From positions 1 through 64,000 of the forward strand of contig DASYKS010000014.1 in assembly GCA_035995205.1 (NCBI GenBank): DNA of 64,000 bases. Reading direction: 5' to 3'. Below the pieces are notes generated by a model that ran no database searches, was not told where the DNA came from, and worked only from the letters and a program-made list of their open reading frames with translations. Every line of letters begins with the position of its first letter. Position 1 is the stretch's first letter. This DNA is from DASYKS01 sp035995205 (GTDB lineage: Bacteria > Acidobacteriota > Thermoanaerobaculia > Multivoradales > UBA5704). Below are positions 26,119 to 35,485 of this stretch, one piece after another. A program made the translations under genes and the position numbers.

Positions 26119-27363
26119 TTATTGCGCGGGGGAGAATCTCTGGCCGAACACGCCCGTCAAGCTGTTTTGCCAGACGATCACCGCGCTGCCGTTTCCGGCA
26201 TAAGCGATCGCCGGCAGGCCGAGGTGACGGTCGGTGCCGGCCGCGACGAGGAAATCGCCGGAGAGCGGAACGCCGGCCGCCGAAAAGCGACGGGCCACGA
26301 TTCCCGCGTCGGCGTCCGCATTGCCGTCGCCATCGCTCGTCCAGGCGACCGTATAGGCTCCCGAGGGCTCGTAGGCGACGGTCGGATGGCGCTGGATTCC
26401 GTCCTGCGCCCCGTTGACCACGGAGGTGCCGAGCGGCCGGCCGATTCGGCTGAAGCGGCGGGCCAGGAGATCGCCGCGATCGGTTGCCGGGTTTTGGTCG
26501 GTCTCCCAGACGATGACGTAGGTGGACCCTTTGCCGCAGGAGATCGCGGCGGTCGATTCCCGGGCGCGCGGCGGGGCGATCACCCGCTCGGCTTCGAGCG
26601 GCGCGAGGTTCGGACCGAGCCGCCGGGCAGAGACGCCCTTCTTGGTCGACAGGAACGGCTCGAAGGTGTCGACGTTGCTCCAGACCGCGATCGTGCGGTT
26701 CGCGGTGTCGATGCAGAGGTCCGGCCGAGAGTCATTGGCGAAGCCGGAGTTGATCTTCACCTGGCCGGTTTTGGGCAGCCCCTGCGCATCGAATCGGCGA
26801 ACGAGGATCTCCGGGTTGCCCGAGCCGGTGCCGAGGACGAAACGCACCCAGGCGACGACGAACGAACCGTCGGCCGCCCGTGCGACGGCAGGCTTCAGGT
26901 GCCGGGAGATCGAAAGACCGCCCGCGTCGTCGATCGATACTTGAATCGGCGAGCCGATCCGATCTCCGGCAAACCCGAGGCGCTGAGCGTAGATCCGGTC
27001 GTTCTCGGCCCAGACCGCGACTACGTCGTTCCTCGAAGCGGCGAGGTCGACATCTTTGGCGGCGGATGAGTCACTGCCGACGAAAGCGAAATCCGACCCG
27101 ACGGCCGTGCCGTCGGCTTTGAAGCTCCGGCCCGGCACTCCCGCCAGACCCTCGTTGCCTTCGCCGGTCCAGGCCGCGACGAAATCGCCCGCCGGAGCGA
27201 CCGCCACTTTCGGTTCACGCTGCTGACAATCGGAGCACGAGCTGAGAGAAAACGGAGGACCGGCCTTCGCCGGCGCGGCGGCAAAGGCGACCGAGCCTGC
27301 CGGGCCGGATGTGAAACTGACCGAGAGCGCCAGAACGGCGATTGCGGTCTTATGGGTAAACAT
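26119..27363 (-). CDS. Secreted beta-propeller-like protein, paralogue A
   Basis: A 414-residue exported protein (signal peptide to about residue 30). The mature end begins with a Cys pair, SSCSDCQQREPKVAV, followed by six or so blades of about 55 residues with the pattern FVVAWxx...ILVRRFDAQGLPKTG. Repeated AW/VW and ARRF motifs suggest a beta-propeller. It is clearly homologous to the gene immediately upstream on the same strand (27522-28835): same blades, same N-terminal SSCxxC. No enzyme motif is seen; an extracellular binding role is a guess. Confidence 0.85.
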   Translation of the reverse strand: MFTHKTAIAVLALSVSFTSGPAGSVAFAAAPAKAGPPFSLSSCSDCQQREPKVAVAPAGDFVAAWTGEGNEGLAGVPGRSFKADGTAVGSDFAFVGSDSSAAKDVDLAASRNDVVAVWAENDRIYAQRLGFAGDRIGSPIQVSIDDAGGLSISRHLKPAVARAADGSFVVAWVRFVLGTGSGNPEILVRRFDAQGLPKTGQVKINSGFANDSRPDLCIDTANRTIAVWSNVDTFEPFLSTKKGVSARRLGPNLAPLEAERVIAPPRARESTAAISCGKGSTYVIVWETDQNPATDRGDLLARRFSRIGRPLGTSVVNGAQDGIQRHPTVAYEPSGAYTVAWTSDGDGNADADAGIVARRFSAAGVPLSGDFLVAAGTDRHLGLPAIAYAGNGSAVIVWQNSLTGVFGQRFSPAQ

Positions 27364-27460
27364 AGGGAAGCTCCTTGCCGAAGTAGTGATCAGCGCGGCC
27401 GCACCGAAGGGTTTTGTCTAGACCTGTCCTTCTTACGATTCCGCGGCGGCATGCGTTGGG

Positions 27461-27495
27461 AAAAAGAAAACGGCGCCCGAAAAGGGGCGCCGTTT
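27461..27495 (-). terminator. Rho-independent terminator between the two paralogues
   Basis: AAACGGCGCCC (27468-27478) and GGGCGCCGTTT (27485-27495) form a perfect 11-bp stem with loop GAAAAG. On the minus strand the stem is followed by a T-rich run (complement of AAAAAGAAAA, 27461-27470). It ends transcription of paralogue B. Confidence 0.9.
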
Positions 27496-27521
27496 GGCAA
27501 GGTTTTCCGCGGTGGAAGAGG

Positions 27522-28835
27522 CTATTCCTCGGGCTCGTCCGCAACGGTTTCGGCGACCGGCTCGTCCGCCGCCGTCTGCGTCAGGAACGGCGTGCCGGGG
27601 GTGAAGCGGCGCATCCAGACGCCCTGCAGGCCGTCCTGGAACGCCACCACGAAGTTGCCCGCGGTGCCGACGTGGGCGATCTCCGGCTCGATCGAGCGCG
27701 GATTGCCGGGAGGGTAAGTATCAACGGCGAAATCCGGTCCGGTGGCCACCCCGGCCACCGAGAATCGCCGGGCGTTGATCGCGCCGCCGGAGACCAGGTT
27801 GTGCTCCCAGACCACCACGAAGTTGCCTTTGGAATCGTGCGAGACCGCCGGGTTGCGCTGGTTCTCGGTGGTCACCGAGTTGACCCGGAACACGGCGCCC
27901 GTGCGTACTCCGTTTTTGTTGTAGCGCGCGCCGAGAATGTCGAAGCGGGCGGTGGCCGGCGGCTGATCGCTCTCCCAGACGATGACGAAGTTGCCCGCGA
28001 GGCCGCACGAAATGTTCATCTGGGCGTTGCTCGCAAGCGGCGGGGCCACGACGACCTCGGCGCCCACGGGGGCGCCGGCCGCGGAGACCCGGCGCAGCGA
28101 AACTCCCTTGTGGTTCGGCTGGAACAGCGGGAAGCCGTCGGCGCTGGTCCAGGCGACGTCGATCTGGCCGGTCGAGTCGACGCATAGGTCGGGGCGGTCG
28201 CCGTTGACCAGCCGGGTGTTCAGCTTGACCGGTGCCCCGAGCGCCACGCCGCTACTGTTGAAGCGGCGGAGCAGGATCTCCGGGTCGGTCCCCGGAGTCG
28301 TGGTGCCCGGGGGCAGGAAGCGAATCCAGGCGATCACGAACCCGCCGCCCGCCGTGCGGGCGACCGCCGGGTTGAAATCGGCATAATGCGGCAGGGTTGA
28401 ACCGTCGACGTTGATCAGAATCGGCGTCCCCTGGGGCACGCCGGCCACCGAGTAGCGCTGCACGAAGATGTCGCTGTTGGCGTTGAGGACGGAGGACCAA
28501 GCCGCGACATAGCCGGTCGCGTCGCCGGCCACCGCGACGTCGAATTGCTCGGGCGGCACGACGCCTTTGTTGATCTGGAAATCGACGGCCTTCGGCAGGC
28601 CGGTGTTCTTGAACAAGCGACCGACGACGCCCTTGGCGTCTGTGCCGCTCTCCCCTTCCCAGCCGATCATGAACTCGCCGCTGGCGAGTCCGGCAACCGA
28701 GGGGGTGGTCTGTGAGCAAGTCGCGCAAGAGCTGGCGCGCGCTTTGGCGCCGAGCGGCGCGGGACCCGCGGCGCCCGCGGGCGGCAGGGCGGCGAATAGG
28801 AGAGTTGCGGCGGCGAGGATCGGGGGCTTGAGCAT
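27522..28835 (-). CDS. Secreted beta-propeller-like protein, paralogue B
   Basis: A 437-residue exported protein. ATG 28835 is chosen because AGGAGG lies 9 nt upstream; the longer frame adds only unlikely sequence. Signal peptide LAAATLLFAALPPAGA, then SSCATCSQTTPSVAG and repeated blades of the form FVIAWIRF...EILLRRFNSSGVALG, ending in an acidic tail ADEPVAETVADEPEE. It is the sister of the downstream gene, and the terminator between them means paralogue A needs its own promoter. Function unknown. Confidence 0.87.
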   Translation of the reverse strand: MLKPPILAAATLLFAALPPAGAAGPAPLGAKARASSCATCSQTTPSVAGLASGEFMIGWEGESGTDAKGVVGRLFKNTGLPKAVDFQINKGVVPPEQFDVAVAGDATGYVAAWSSVLNANSDIFVQRYSVAGVPQGTPILINVDGSTLPHYADFNPAVARTAGGGFVIAWIRFLPPGTTTPGTDPEILLRRFNSSGVALGAPVKLNTRLVNGDRPDLCVDSTGQIDVAWTSADGFPLFQPNHKGVSLRRVSAAGAPVGAEVVVAPPLASNAQMNISCGLAGNFVIVWESDQPPATARFDILGARYNKNGVRTGAVFRVNSVTTENQRNPAVSHDSKGNFVVVWEHNLVSGGAINARRFSVAGVATGPDFAVDTYPPGNPRSIEPEIAHVGTAGNFVVAFQDGLQGVWMRRFTPGTPFLTQTAADEPVAETVADEPEE

Positions 28836-29040
28836 GGGGGAGAACCTCCTCGGTGAGTCGCTTGCTGTGAAACCTGGAGCGTCGGAGCGGAAAGGGGCGA
28901 GCTCCGCCCCCGACCGGGTGATTTTACCCATCTGGGCTTATACGTGCCAGGCTTTGGATTCGTTGGTGGTTTCGTCGCCGCCCGATTCGGTGTCCAAGGG
29001 AGAGAACGGTGCCGTTTCGACGCCCCGGAGGACTCGTCCG

Positions 29041-29934
29041 ATGAAAACGCTCAAAGCCCGCCTGCTCGCCGACCCTCGCCACTACCAGATCGCCGTGCTC
29101 GCCTCCCTGCTGCTCTATGGCGTGGCGGCGCTCGATTTCGAGATTCCGCCGCTCCGGATCGCGGCGATCCTCGCCACCTGCCTCGCCGTTCAGTGGCTCG
29201 CGGGCCGTTGGGCCGTCCTGCCGGCGTTCGAGCCGCGGAGCGCGTTGATCTCAGGGCTTTCGCTTTGCTTGCTCTTGCGCACCAACTCGCTGCTCTTGGC
29301 GCTCGCCGCGGCGGCTCTCGCGGTCGGCAGCAAGTTCATCTTTCGCTACCGCGGCAAGCACCTGTTCAACCCGACCAATTGCGCGATCGTCGCGGCGCTC
29401 CTCTCCGGCGGCGGCTGGGTTTCTCCCGCCCAATGGGGCAACGCCGCCCTGTTCGGCTTCCTGATCGGCTGTTTGGGCGGCATGGTGGTCCATCGCGCCC
29501 TGCGCTCGGACGTCACCTACGCCTTTCTCGCCTTCTACGTGGCGATCCTGTTCGCCCGCGCCGCCTGGCTCGGCCAGCCGACGGCGGCCCCGCTCCATCA
29601 GCTGAGCAACGGGGCGTTCCTGATCTTCGCCTTCTTCATGATCTCCGACCCCAAGACCACCCCCGACTCGCGGCTCGGGCGGATTGTCTTCGCCGCGGCG
29701 GTGGCGCTCGGCGCGGGCTACGTCACGTTCGTGCTCTACCGGCCGAACGGACTGTTGCTCTCGCTGGTCGCGATGTGCCTCCTCGTGCCGATCCTCGACA
29801 AGCTCTTTCCCGGCGAACGGTTCGATTGGCGACAGGCCGGGACGGCGCAAAGAGCGCGGTCGGTACGGCGAGAAAAAACGACGACCTCACAGGCAACCCC
29901 GGCTCCGGGCCTCGCGGCTTCCGGGCTGGTTTAG
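29041..29934 (+). CDS. RnfD/NqrB-like membrane protein
   Basis: A 297-residue protein with GGAGG about 10 nt before ATG and eight or so hydrophobic helices. GKHLFNPTNCAIVAALLSGGGWVSPAQWG is the family's conserved segment around the covalent FMN site in RnfD/NqrB; the attachment site in those proteins is the Thr of an S/T-x-A-T type motif, which I do not see clearly here. No other Rnf or Nqr subunit is nearby, so it is an orphan relative rather than part of an ion-pumping complex. A hydrophilic tail ends the protein. The DUF2330 gene follows 15 nt later, an apparent operon. Confidence 0.8.
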   Translation: MKTLKARLLADPRHYQIAVLASLLLYGVAALDFEIPPLRIAAILATCLAVQWLAGRWAVLPAFEPRSALISGLSLCLLLRTNSLLLALAAAALAVGSKFIFRYRGKHLFNPTNCAIVAALLSGGGWVSPAQWGNAALFGFLIGCLGGMVVHRALRSDVTYAFLAFYVAILFARAAWLGQPTAAPLHQLSNGAFLIFAFFMISDPKTTPDSRLGRIVFAAAVALGAGYVTFVLYRPNGLLLSLVAMCLLVPILDKLFPGERFDWRQAGTAQRARSVRREKTTTSQATPAPGLAASGLV

Positions 29935-29949
29935 AAAGGACGGACACCC

Positions 29950-31314
29950 ATGAATCGGCAAGGAATTACGAGGCGACGAGGGCTCGCGTTGGCGCTTGGC
30001 GCCGCTCTCGCCGCGGGGCCGCTCGCGCCCGCCATCTTCGCCTTCTGCGGCTTTTACGTCGCGAAGGCGGACACCAAGCTGTTCAACCAGGCGTCGCAGA
30101 TCGTCATGGTGCGCGACGGCGATCGCACCGTGCTCACGATGGCGAACGATTTCAAGGGCGATCCGAAAGAGTTCGCGGTGGTCATCCCGGTCCCGGTGGT
30201 CTTGAAGCGCGAGCAGATCCACGTCGCGGACAAGGGGCTGATCGACCATTTGGACTCCTACACGGCGCCGCGACTGGTCGAGTACTTCGACGAAAACCCT
30301 TGCGACCGACGGGTCTACGAGATGATGGCCGCCCCTTCGGGGGTGGAGGGCGGCGTGGTCGGCGGCATGGCGATGGATCGCGCCGAGAAACTCGGCGTGC
30401 GGATCGAGGCGAAGTACACGGTGGGCGAGTACGACATCTTGATCCTCTCGGCCACGCAGAGCAACGGGCTTGAAACCTGGCTGCGCGAAAGCGGCTACCG
30501 CATCCCGGACGGCGCGACCGGCGTGCTCGGGGCCTACATCAAGCAGGGGATGAAGTTCTTCGTCGCGAAGGTCAACCTGAAGGAGCAGTCGAAGCTAGGT
30601 TTCAGCTCGCTCCGGCCGCTCCAGGTCGCCTACGAGGCGGCGAAATTCATGTTGCCGATCCGCCTCGGGATGGTCAATTCGACCGGCGCGCAGGAGATGT
30701 TCGTCTACACGCTGTCCCGCAAGGGACGGGTCGAAACCACGAACTACCGGACGGTCAAGCTCCCCTCGGGCGACGAAATCCCGCCTTACGTCAAAGACGA
30801 GTTCGGGGACTTCTACAAGGCGATGTTCACCCGCCAGGTGAAGAAAGAGGAGTCTCAGGCGGTATTTCTCGAATACGCTTGGGACATGAGCTGGTGCGAT
30901 CCGTGCGCCGCCGAACCGCTGTCGCAGGCCGAGCTGCGCGAGCTGGGCGTTTTCTGGCTCGAGGGTCCGGTCGAACGCGGCAACTTCTCGGGCGGCCAGA
31001 ACGTGTTCGTCACCCGGCTCCACCTGCGCTACGACCGGGCGCATTTCCCGGAGGATCTGGTGTTCCAGCAGACGGCGGACCGGGAGAACTTCCAGGGGCG
31101 CTACGTCCTGCGCCATCCGTGGAAAGGCGACGACCGCTGCGAGGAGGCGCGGCAATATCGCCGCGAGCTGCCCCGGCGGCTCGACCGCGAGGCGCAGACG
31201 CTGGCGAACCTCACCGGCTGGGACGTCAACAAGATCCGGGGCAAGATGAACCTCGCGAGCGTCGCCTCCGAGCCTGGCGAGGAGGAGCCTTGGTGGAAGA
31301 GGATTTGGGACTGA
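29950..31314 (+). CDS. DUF2330 domain exported protein
   Basis: A 454-residue protein with a signal peptide (twin arginine-like RRRGLALALGAALAAGPLAPA) and the DUF2330 pattern: FCGFYVAKADTKLFNQASQIVMVRDGDRTVLTMANDF, FAVVIPVPVVL and a later LLPIRLG-like segment. The motif FCGFYV with an invariant Cys and the later CDPCAAEP cysteines are preserved. Function of the family is unknown. It follows the RnfD-like gene closely and precedes the tyrosinase-domain lipoprotein gene by 16 nt, suggesting a four-gene transcript to 33581. Confidence 0.9.
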   Translation: MNRQGITRRRGLALALGAALAAGPLAPAIFAFCGFYVAKADTKLFNQASQIVMVRDGDRTVLTMANDFKGDPKEFAVVIPVPVVLKREQIHVADKGLIDHLDSYTAPRLVEYFDENPCDRRVYEMMAAPSGVEGGVVGGMAMDRAEKLGVRIEAKYTVGEYDILILSATQSNGLETWLRESGYRIPDGATGVLGAYIKQGMKFFVAKVNLKEQSKLGFSSLRPLQVAYEAAKFMLPIRLGMVNSTGAQEMFVYTLSRKGRVETTNYRTVKLPSGDEIPPYVKDEFGDFYKAMFTRQVKKEESQAVFLEYAWDMSWCDPCAAEPLSQAELRELGVFWLEGPVERGNFSGGQNVFVTRLHLRYDRAHFPEDLVFQQTADRENFQGRYVLRHPWKGDDRCEEARQYRRELPRRLDREAQTLANLTGWDVNKIRGKMNLASVASEPGEEEPWWKRIWD

Positions 31315-31330
31315 GATCGGGAGGTGAAAA

Positions 31331-31963
31331 GTGGCCTTGAAGCCCTGCCGGATCGCGCCGCGCGCAACGATCGGCCTCGGTCGCCCGGGCGTTTGGGCGA
31401 CCGGGGCGATCGTCCTTGCGATCGCCCTTCCCGCCTGCGCCCATCCGGCGGGGCATACCGGTGCGGAGGACCGAAAGATGGCTCAAAAGTCCGTCGCGCC
31501 GCTTGCCGTGAGCGATCCGGGGCCGTACGCGCTCGGGGCCGAACCGCTTTCGGTCCTGGTCAAGGTGAGCGCCGAAGCGAGGCGCCCGCTCGCTGAGGCC
31601 GCGTCCGGCTCCGACAAAATCCTCCTCGTGATCGAGAGGATCGAGATGCTCCGGCCGGGCGCGACTTACGAGGTCTATCTCGATCCCCCGGAAGAGCGCG
31701 TGGCCGATCCCGGGGATCGCTCCTACCTCGGGCAGATCTCGCTGTTCGGCAAGGTGGGCGTAACGCCTCCCTCCGATCGCTCGTTCGAGGTCGGGAAGTG
31801 GCTGCGCGCGCGTCGGGATCTCGGCGCGGCGCTCGATTCGTTCCGGGTGCTGATCGTGCCCGGCGACGAGCGCAAGCCCGGCGCGGGCGCGGCCGGCCCC
31901 TCCCTCAGGTTCCGCGAGATCTCGCTCCGGCGGCAGGCCCGATCGCGCGGTTCCATGCTATGA
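31331..31963 (+). CDS. Lipoprotein consisting of a tyrosinase C-terminal-type domain
   Basis: A 210-residue protein from GTG (GGGAGGTGAAAA before it). A lipoprotein signal ends in LPAC. Residues 60-200 match the last 130 residues of the next gene's product: YEVYLDPP versus YEVYIDLP, YLGQISLFGKVG versus FVGHISLFGHVG, RSFEVGKW versus RSFDLSDE and LRFREISLR versus LRFRRATLV. In polyphenol oxidases this beta-sandwich shields or regulates the active site. Here it is free-standing and precedes the enzyme by 31 nt, so a chaperone or copper-delivery role is possible but unproven. Confidence 0.82.
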   Translation: MALKPCRIAPRATIGLGRPGVWATGAIVLAIALPACAHPAGHTGAEDRKMAQKSVAPLAVSDPGPYALGAEPLSVLVKVSAEARRPLAEAASGSDKILLVIERIEMLRPGATYEVYLDPPEERVADPGDRSYLGQISLFGKVGVTPPSDRSFEVGKWLRARRDLGAALDSFRVLIVPGDERKPGAGAAGPSLRFREISLRRQARSRGSML

Positions 31964-31994
31964 TTCAAACGCATTCTCAATAAAGGAGGCAGCC

Positions 31995-33581
31995 ATGTCG
32001 AGCCTTGCCCGTCGCCGGTTCGCCTACCTCCTGGTCGCGCTGGGATCCCTGGGGATCGCCGGCTGCCCCGGGGGAGGAAAGCCGCCCGAGGAGACGCCAC
32101 CGCCGGAGAATCCTCCTCCCCCCACCGCCGTGGTCCACAACCGCGCCGAGATCGCGACCCTCACTCCGGATCAGGTCGAGGCGTTGCGGGCGGGCGTTGC
32201 GCTGATGCAGAAGCGCGCCGCGACCGATCCCACGAGCTGGACCTACCAGGCCAACATTCATGGCGTGCCGGTCGCGGGCGACAACTGCCCGGTCGAGACC
32301 ACGCCGATGCAGGAGGCCTGGGCGACCTGCCAGCACGGCAGCTTCTTCTTCCTATCCTGGCACCGGATCTACCTCTACTACTTCGAGAACATCCTGCGCG
32401 CCGCGGTGCGCGAGGCGAAGGGCGACCCCAACTACGAATTTTCCCTCCCCTATTGGGATTATTCGAACGGCAGCCCGCAGCTGCCCCCTCCGTTTACCTC
32501 GCCGCCGGACGCCACCAACTCGCTTTTCGTTTCCGAGCGCCGGACGGCCTGCAACACCGCGACGCCGGGCGTCGACTGCGTCTCCGTCGCCCAGGGCTCG
32601 TCGAAGGACGCGATGGACACCATCCCGGTCTGCAACTGCCCGGACGGCGAGGCGAGCTGCGACGGCTGCATCGCGGGCCTTCTACCCGACCAGACGCTTT
32701 TCGGCCAGTTCACGCCACAGCCCGAGCATTTCCTGGGCGAGTTCGGCGAGCTTGAGCTCCAGCCCCACAACGTGATCCACAACCGGGTGGGCGCCGCCAC
32801 CGGCTGGATGTCCGATCCGGACTGCGCGGCGCGCGATCCCATCTTCTGGCTGCACCACGCCAATATCGACCGGCTCTGGCAGACCTGGCTCAACCAGAAC
32901 GCCGACCGGGTGAACCCGATCGGCTCGAACGCCTGGACGACCCAGACCTTCACCTTCTTCGATGAGAAGGGGCAGAAGGTCCAGAAGACCGGCTGCGACA
33001 TCCTCAACATGGTCTCGCAGCTCAATTACCAATACGTCGAGGCGGGCGTGCCGCTGCCGGTCCAAAACGTCGTGCTCTGCTCCGGGACGCCGCCCACCGT
33101 AGCGCCGCCCACGCCGCCCGCCCCGGCGCCCAAGGTGACGATGCTCGCGGCGAGCCCGGAGCGCGGCACGGTGCTCGGGCGCGACGCGGTGACCGTCTCG
33201 GTGCCGCTGCCCGCCGCGAAGAGCTTGGAGATCAAGGGCCTGGTCGCCGACGCCAAACCTGAGAAGGTGCGGCTGGTGGTCGAAGGGCTTGAGCTGCTCG
33301 GCAAAGGGGGCGTCTACGAGGTCTACATCGACCTGCCGGCGGGGCAGAAGCCGGATCCCACCGGTCCCTACTTCGTCGGCCATATCTCGCTCTTCGGGCA
33401 CGTCGGCCACGGCGCCAAGGTCTCACGCAGCTTCGACCTCTCCGACGAGGTGCGCGAGCTGGACCAGAAAGGCGAGTGGAAAGGCGACGCCAGGGTGACG
33501 ATCGTGCCGAGCGACGGCAAGGAGGCGGGCGCTTCGGTGCTGCGTTTCCGCCGCGCAACGCTCGTGACGCCTGGCTCGTAG
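31995..33581 (+). CDS. Tyrosinase/polyphenol oxidase lipoprotein
   Basis: A 528-residue dicopper oxidase; AAAGGAGG precedes ATG. Lipobox GIAGC (Cys24) follows a short signal, then a proline-rich linker. CuA ligands are His89, His114 and His123 (CQHGSFFFLSWHRIY); Cys112 two residues before His114 is placed as in the fungal tyrosinase thioether bridge. CuB ligands are His258 and His262 (HNVIH) and His288 in DPIFWLHHANIDRLW. Residues from about 400 form a C-terminal beta domain. It would oxidise phenols to quinones outside the cytoplasm. Last gene of the presumed 29.0-33.6 kb transcript. Confidence 0.94.
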   Translation: MSSLARRRFAYLLVALGSLGIAGCPGGGKPPEETPPPENPPPPTAVVHNRAEIATLTPDQVEALRAGVALMQKRAATDPTSWTYQANIHGVPVAGDNCPVETTPMQEAWATCQHGSFFFLSWHRIYLYYFENILRAAVREAKGDPNYEFSLPYWDYSNGSPQLPPPFTSPPDATNSLFVSERRTACNTATPGVDCVSVAQGSSKDAMDTIPVCNCPDGEASCDGCIAGLLPDQTLFGQFTPQPEHFLGEFGELELQPHNVIHNRVGAATGWMSDPDCAARDPIFWLHHANIDRLWQTWLNQNADRVNPIGSNAWTTQTFTFFDEKGQKVQKTGCDILNMVSQLNYQYVEAGVPLPVQNVVLCSGTPPTVAPPTPPAPAPKVTMLAASPERGTVLGRDAVTVSVPLPAAKSLEIKGLVADAKPEKVRLVVEGLELLGKGGVYEVYIDLPAGQKPDPTGPYFVGHISLFGHVGHGAKVSRSFDLSDEVRELDQKGEWKGDARVTIVPSDGKEAGASVLRFRRATLVTPGS

Positions 33582-33604
33582 CGCGCGGCTTGTCATGCAG
33601 GTGA

Positions 33605-33643
33605 ACGACGGCCTCGCCGGCCCAAAGCCGGCGGGGCCGTCGT
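33605..33643 (+). other. Long hairpin between tyrosinase and lepA
   Basis: A 17-bp stem with a single T-G pair (33605-33621 with 33627-33643) and a CCAAA loop. No T-run follows. It could end the upstream transcript in a factor-dependent way or protect the lepA mRNA 5' region. Confidence 0.6.
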
Positions 33644-33679
33644 GTCGATGTAGAATTCGCCCCGCCACGGGGAATCATC

Positions 33680-35479
33680 TTGGAAGACATCCGCAACTTC
33701 TGCATCATCGCGCACATCGACCACGGCAAATCCACGCTCGCCGATCGTTTGATCCAGCGTTGCGGAGGAGTCGAAAAACGAGACTTCCGCGACCAGTTGC
33801 TCGACTCGATGGACATCGAGCGCGAGCGCGGCATCACGATCAAGAGCAACACGGTGAGCCTGTCCTATACCGCCAAGGACGGCATCACCTATCGCCTGAA
33901 CCTGATCGACACCCCCGGCCACGTCGATTTCTCGCACGAAGTGCGGCGTTCGCTGATGTCGTGCGAGGGGGCGCTGCTGCTGGTCGACGCCTCCCAGGGG
34001 GTCGAGGCGCAGACGCTCGCCAACCTCTATGTCGCGATGGAGTACGACCTGACCATCGTGCCGGTGATCAACAAGATCGACTTGCCCTCCGCCGACGTCG
34101 ACCGGGTGCGCGAGGAGATCGATGCCGACCTTGGGCTCGATCCGTTCGAGGCGGTGCTCTGTTCGGCCAAGCAAGCCATCGGCATCGACGACGTGCTCGA
34201 AGCGGTGGTGACCCGCCTGCCGCCGCCGATGGGGAAGGTCGAAGATCCCCTGCGCGCCTTGATCTTCGACGCCCAGTACGACGCCTACCGCGGCGTCGTC
34301 TTGCTGATCCGGGTGAAGGAGGGGGCGATCCGCCCGGGCCAGAAAGTGGTGCTGATGCACTCGCGCCGCGAGTACGACGTCGAAGAGGTCGGCCTGCTCC
34401 AGCTGAAGCGGGTGAAGACCGCCGCGCTCGAAGCGGGGGCGGTGGGCTACGTGATTGCGGGGGTGAAGTCCGTTTCGGACATCGCCGTGGGTGACACGAT
34501 CACCGACGTCGCCCGGCCGGCCGCCGCCCCCTTGCCCGGCTACAAAGAGGCGAAGCCGGTGGTGTTCTCTTCGATCTACCCGATCGCGACCGACGAATAC
34601 GAGGATCTCGCCAAGGCACTCGACAAGCTCAAGTTGAACGACGCCGCGCTCACTTTCCAGAAGGACAGCTCGACCGCCCTCGGCTTCGGCTTCCGCTGCG
34701 GGTTCCTGGGGCTGCTCCACCTCGAAGTGGTGCAGGAGCGGCTGGAGCGCGAGTACGACTTGGCCCTCCTGCTTTCGGCGCCGTCGGTGCGCTACATCCT
34801 CCATCTGACGTCCGGCGAGACGACCGAGATCGACAACCCTTCGTTCTTCCCCGATCCGGGCGCCATCGCGCGCGCCGAAGAGCCGTTCATCAAGGCGTCG
34901 GTCCGCATGCCCGAGCGCTACGTGGGCGCGGTGATGGAGCTCTGCCGCGACCGGCGCGGCCAGAACACGACTTTCAATTACCTCGCGGTCGGCCGGGTCG
35001 AGATCGTCTCGGAGCTGCCGCTCGCCGAGGTTCTGTTCGATTTCAACGACCGGTTGAAGACGATCACCCAGGGCTACGGCTCGTTCGACTACGACCTGCT
35101 CGACTACCGCGACACCGACCTGGTGAAGGTCGACATCCTGGTGAACGGCGAAAAGGTGGACGCCCTTTCCCAGCTGGTCCATCGCGAGAAGGCCCGCTTC
35201 CGCGCGCTGCACTACTGCGAGCGGCTGGAGGCGACGATCCCGCGCCAGCAGTTCAAAATCGCGATCCAGGGCGCGATCGGCGGCAACGTCATCGCCCGCT
35301 CGACGATCAGCGCCTACCGCAAAGACGTGATCGCCAAGTGCTACGGCGGCGACATCTCGCGCAAGAGGAAGCTGCTCGAAAAGCAAAAGGAAGGCAAGAA
35401 GCGGATGAAGATCGTCGGCTCGGTCGAGATCCCGCAAGAGGCTTTCCTCGCCGTGCTCAAGACCGATCTCGACAGCTGA
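33680..35479 (+). CDS. lepA: Elongation factor 4 (LepA)
   Basis: A 599-residue translational GTPase, the usual length, read from TTG at 33680 with GGGGAA upstream. GTPase motifs: AHIDHGKST (residues 10-18), RERGITIKS, DTPGHVDFSHEV and NKIDLPSA. LepA-specific C-terminal domain ends with GNVIARSTISAYRKDVIAKCYGGDISRKRKLLEKQKEGKKRMK, which is split by the family's typical basic tail. It back-translocates or remodels stalled ribosomes. The response regulator gene starts 6 nt later, so the two may be read together. Confidence 0.97.
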   Translation: MEDIRNFCIIAHIDHGKSTLADRLIQRCGGVEKRDFRDQLLDSMDIERERGITIKSNTVSLSYTAKDGITYRLNLIDTPGHVDFSHEVRRSLMSCEGALLLVDASQGVEAQTLANLYVAMEYDLTIVPVINKIDLPSADVDRVREEIDADLGLDPFEAVLCSAKQAIGIDDVLEAVVTRLPPPMGKVEDPLRALIFDAQYDAYRGVVLLIRVKEGAIRPGQKVVLMHSRREYDVEEVGLLQLKRVKTAALEAGAVGYVIAGVKSVSDIAVGDTITDVARPAAAPLPGYKEAKPVVFSSIYPIATDEYEDLAKALDKLKLNDAALTFQKDSSTALGFGFRCGFLGLLHLEVVQERLEREYDLALLLSAPSVRYILHLTSGETTEIDNPSFFPDPGAIARAEEPFIKASVRMPERYVGAVMELCRDRRGQNTTFNYLAVGRVEIVSELPLAEVLFDFNDRLKTITQGYGSFDYDLLDYRDTDLVKVDILVNGEKVDALSQLVHREKARFRALHYCERLEATIPRQQFKIAIQGAIGGNVIARSTISAYRKDVIAKCYGGDISRKRKLLEKQKEGKKRMKIVGSVEIPQEAFLAVLKTDLDS

Positions 35480-35485
35480 AGTTCC

